From Torymus aiolomorphi (taxonomy: Eukaryota > Arthropoda > Insecta > Hymenoptera > Torymidae), in assembly GCA_036365515.1 (NCBI GenBank), contig CM070877.1, forward strand, positions 72,848,022 to 72,912,021: DNA of 64,000 bases, given 5' to 3'. The notes beneath the pieces were generated by a model that was not told the origin of the DNA, searched no databases, and saw only the letters and a list, made by a program, of their open reading frames with translations. The position numbers and the translations under genes were made by a program. Positions 61,151 to 64,000 of this stretch are shown here, one piece after another. Within the stretch, counting starts at the first letter, position 1, and each line of letters starts with the position of its first letter.

Positions 61151-61626
61151 AAGCTGGAGCGCAATGCATCCAGTGATTCGAAATCATATACAAATTATTA
61201 AATTACGCAGCCACCCATATTTTCATGGAATAGTAACGTTTTCACGTATTTCAAATTGACTATTATCAGTTATATTATGATAAAAAAGATTTGATATCTA
61301 TTAATCGCATTTATCTACGTTAAATTAATTAATATGACATCAGTTCGCCGCACTATAAAACATTACCAACCGTCCAAAAACTTCCAAGATAAAAAATATT
61401 TACAGTACTGTAACTTCTGATAGTAGGAAATGTGAATTCAATTTAAATGAACGATTTTTCAGATTTAATATTACTTAACAAATTAGTATTTATGTATTAA
61501 ATAATATATTTAGAATGATGCTAGTGTATTTTAACGGTGAGAGTCGAAGTACGGAAAAGAGCAGCAGCGGCAACAGCGAATGCGTGTCGGCCTATGAGCA
61601 AGAGCGATAGGGGCGAGGGGGGGAGA
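61151..61626. other. AT-rich spacer
   Basis: No ORF, no repeat recognised; 61530-61620 is a short GC-richer stretch. Confidence 0.5.
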
Positions 61627-64000
61627 GAGATTAGATTAGATGTCTTTATTTGGCCTCTGGGTATAACCCAATCAGGCACTAAAATTATACAAAGATTTAT
61701 AATAATAAACTATATACAAAATAAAATAATACAAAGTACTACAACGCAATAATAATACAAAGCAATGCAAATTAATAATAATACAAAGCATACAAATACG
61801 ATACAAAGCATTACAACCTTATGTTGGCGCAGAGTAATAAAAACAGTAGAAACGCAGTTGACAATCATCTAAACGCATCGCAAAACGCATCGCAGAACGG
61901 GGGCGCATTCCTGTACTCCACGCAATAAACATTTACAACAGAAACTCGCAACAACAGAAAATTTGCAATTAACAGTACACAGTTACACAGTTAATCGGAC
62001 GGTCTGTAGAAGTTTGTAATACCTTCTGTTTCAACTCTAGTCCGCCAGTCACTCCAATCTCTCTCAAGGAGAAAGGTGTAGAGTGAGGATTTAAAGGCGT
62101 GAGGGATTAAAGGAAACTGAAGGAAGGGAATTTATGAGTTTGGAGGCTGTAAAAACGAATGTGCAATTCCCGGCTTCAGTACGAGGAGGAGGGTAGTAGA
62201 GAGACGGAGTGGGACGACGGCTAGAGCCTCTCATATTGATATCTGTGTTAATTAAAGAGAACCTCGGTATAAGATAAGAGGGCGATCTATGCGAGATGAC
62301 ACTGAACGCGAGTGTGGCCGTGAAGTAGTCACGGCGACTGGACGGTGACAGCCAACCAAGTTCGAGTCGGTACGGTGTTACGTGAGCGCGGCGCGGGATG
62401 TTACCGTAAATAAAGCGTATGCACGCGTGAAGTGCACGTAACAGCTTCAGCTCGCGCTCCTTATCGAGATCGTGGTATACCACACAAGCATAATCGAAGT
62501 GCGGAAGCACCAGACTCTCGACTAAGTTTTTGCGTGCACAGCGCTTTAGAGCTTGCTTAAAAAACTTCAGGGTGTATAAAGAGCCATATATCTTCCGCAC
62601 ACACTGATTCACATGAGGGGTCTAGATGAGAGACGGGGTAATGTTGATACCTAGGCTCTTTACTTCTACTTCGTATGGAAGTTCACGACCGTTAACGGAA
62701 ACTTTCGGGATGCTGTTGAGGTCAAGACGAGACATATAAATTTGACTACCGAGAATCATCACCTTCGTTTTGTCCACGTTGAGCTCGAGACCGTTGGCAG
62801 TAGTCCAGTTGGCGACGGCGATTGCATCACGGCTCAGCGCTGCTATACCCTCGTTGATGTCCGTAGGAAAAAATGAGTGGTATATCTGCGTATCGTCGGC
62901 GAAAATCATGTGTCGCGAGTTCACCAGACATAACGGCAGATCATTAATAAAAATAGAGAACAGGAGTGGACCTAGCACGCTCTCCTGGGGCACTCCAGTT
63001 GTAATGCGGGTCCAAGCTGAGATGTTTTCAGCGTCATCTCGAACTGCTTGGTAGCGTTCCGAAAGATATGAAAAAAACCAATTGATGACATCAGCAGAGC
63101 AGCCCAGGCGGCGAAGCTTGCGCAGTAGCAAATCGTGTGACACAGTATCGAAAGCTTTGGAGAAATCGAACAGAATAAGTGCCGTAATCTTCCGCTGTTC
63201 GATGGCTATGCGCACGTCTTCGGTGACGCCAAGGAGGGCAGTTTGGGTGCTATGCCCTTTACGGAATCCTGCTTGCCTTGTGGCAAATGATTCTATTCAA
63301 GAAAATCAGAGAGCTGTTTGTGAACTAGCCTCTCGAGTACCTTCGACATTTCGAAAAGGTGAGCAATTGGCCGTGTGCCTGAGGGTGAATTCATCGTTCT
63401 CTTTTTCGCGAGCGGAAGAAGAAGGGAATTCTTCCACATCGCAGGAAAAGAGCCGTGGCAAAGGGAATTGTTGAAGATAACCTCGAGAGGCTTCAACAGT
63501 GCTGGCAAAAGAAGCTTCAGCATGGATGACGAAATATCGTCAGTGCCTGTGGATGCAGACGAAGAACTATTAATAATCGCTGCAATTTCTTGAGATGTTA
63601 CTCTGCTGAAATGCATGACGTTGGTGGTTTGAGGTAGTTCACTTACAGCACTTATCAGATCCTCAGGTGACAGAGGACGTGCGTGCGCACCCAAGACAAC
63701 CGTCGCGTAGTGTCGGGCAAGTTCATCTATAGTGAAGCATGTGAAAGGCGAGGGAAGCCCTTTGCCGACTACCCCGAACTTGCGCAGCTCTTTCCACTTC
63801 GCCCGAGCATCAGGGGCAGCAGCCAGGTTCGATGAGAGGTGTCTGTTTTTGGCAGTGTCAAGTAGATTCGAGACTTCACTACGCAGCCACTTATAGCGCG
63901 TGAAATTCTCGGCCGTACCCGAGGCTGAAGCGCGTTTAAACTCGCGGTCACGCTGCTTCATGAGTAGGCGTGTTTCTTGTGTGACCCACGGTTTACGGCG
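61627..64000 (-). mobile_element. CR1/Jockey-type non-LTR retrotransposon 2 (runs off the window)
   Basis: Minus-strand 3' end is near 61627: after AATAAA (61650-61645) it finishes in ATCTAATCTAATC, a short tandem-repeat tail typical of this class. The 3' UTR (61630-62090) has AATAATACAAAGCA repeats. ORF2 follows upstream and continues beyond 64000. Confidence 0.85.
62091..64000 (-). pseudogene. ORF2 reverse transcriptase of non-LTR element 2
   Basis: Minus-strand order is linker WLRSEVSNLLDTAKNRHL, STGTDDISSSMLKLL and MSKVLERLVHKQL (63293-63961), then GFRKGHSTQTALLG across a frameshift near 63295, then FDFSKAFDTVSHD, TGVPQESVLGPLLFSIFIND and the catalytic MIFADDTQIYHSF (62622-63215), and a C-terminal part with LVLPHFDYACVVYHDLD (62091-62612). 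A stop/frameshift separates the last two at about 62617. Sequence differs clearly from element 1, so it is another family of the same clade. The endonuclease lies outside the window. Confidence 0.95.

Overview
This window is eukaryotic repeat-rich DNA. I found no convincing host gene in it. It is a cluster of nested and decayed transposable elements: Penelope-like, Helitron, long-TIR DNA transposon, Gypsy-type LTR, gag-only LTR, CR1/Jockey-type non-LTR and several MITE/foldback families, set in AT-rich spacer with many (TA)n and (GA)n/(CT)n tracts. The mix suggests an arthropod, probably an insect; a hymenopteran is plausible, but that is inference from the repeat repertoire and not proven by any gene here.

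Layout. 1-1.5 kb: 3' part of a Penelope-like element (RT plus GIY-YIG nuclease), followed by a well-formed hammerhead ribozyme candidate. 1.6-9.1 kb: a Helitron helicase split by a 6.04 kb transposon with 0.75-0.86 kb inverted repeats, whose single decayed gene encodes a large protein with a FEN/PIN-like segment and a CXC-like cysteine-rich tail. 9.1-12.2 kb: mostly unassigned. 12.4-15.1 kb: a Helitron fragment, then a minus-strand Gypsy remnant that carries a TTAA-flanked MITE inside its integrase. 15.1-17.9 kb: GC-rich LTR-like block, GA microsatellite and several strong hairpins. 17.9-30.3 kb: a second Helitron whose N-terminal ORF is split by a complete minus-strand Gypsy element (18084-27289, duplicated target AATT) and whose middle is deleted.

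31.9-36.3 kb and 49.7-54.1 kb: two complete copies, in opposite orientation, of a gag-only LTR element with different target duplications (GTTT, CTGT). In both, the 5' LTR is several hundred bases shorter than the 3' LTR. 36.5-49.7 kb: foldback elements, a solo LTR (39782-40950), a TA-flanked 1.28 kb element, a TTAA-flanked 531 bp element, a tRNA-like sequence, TA arrays, a solo-LTR-like block, and a 312 bp insertion carrying two inverted hammerhead-like motifs. 54.1-64 kb: AT-rich spacer, then two minus-strand CR1/Jockey-type non-LTR elements; the first has ORF1 with a PHD-type zinc finger, the second runs off the end of the window.

Three insertions can be proven by pure reading: collapsing the target duplication restores a continuous helicase frame (2311-8350), a continuous Helitron frame (18084-27289), and a sequence matching a nearby empty paralogous site (31853-36338). 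Nearly every coding region is broken by stops or frameshifts. The best candidates for novelty are the long-TIR element, the asymmetric gag-only LTR pair and the hammerhead motifs.
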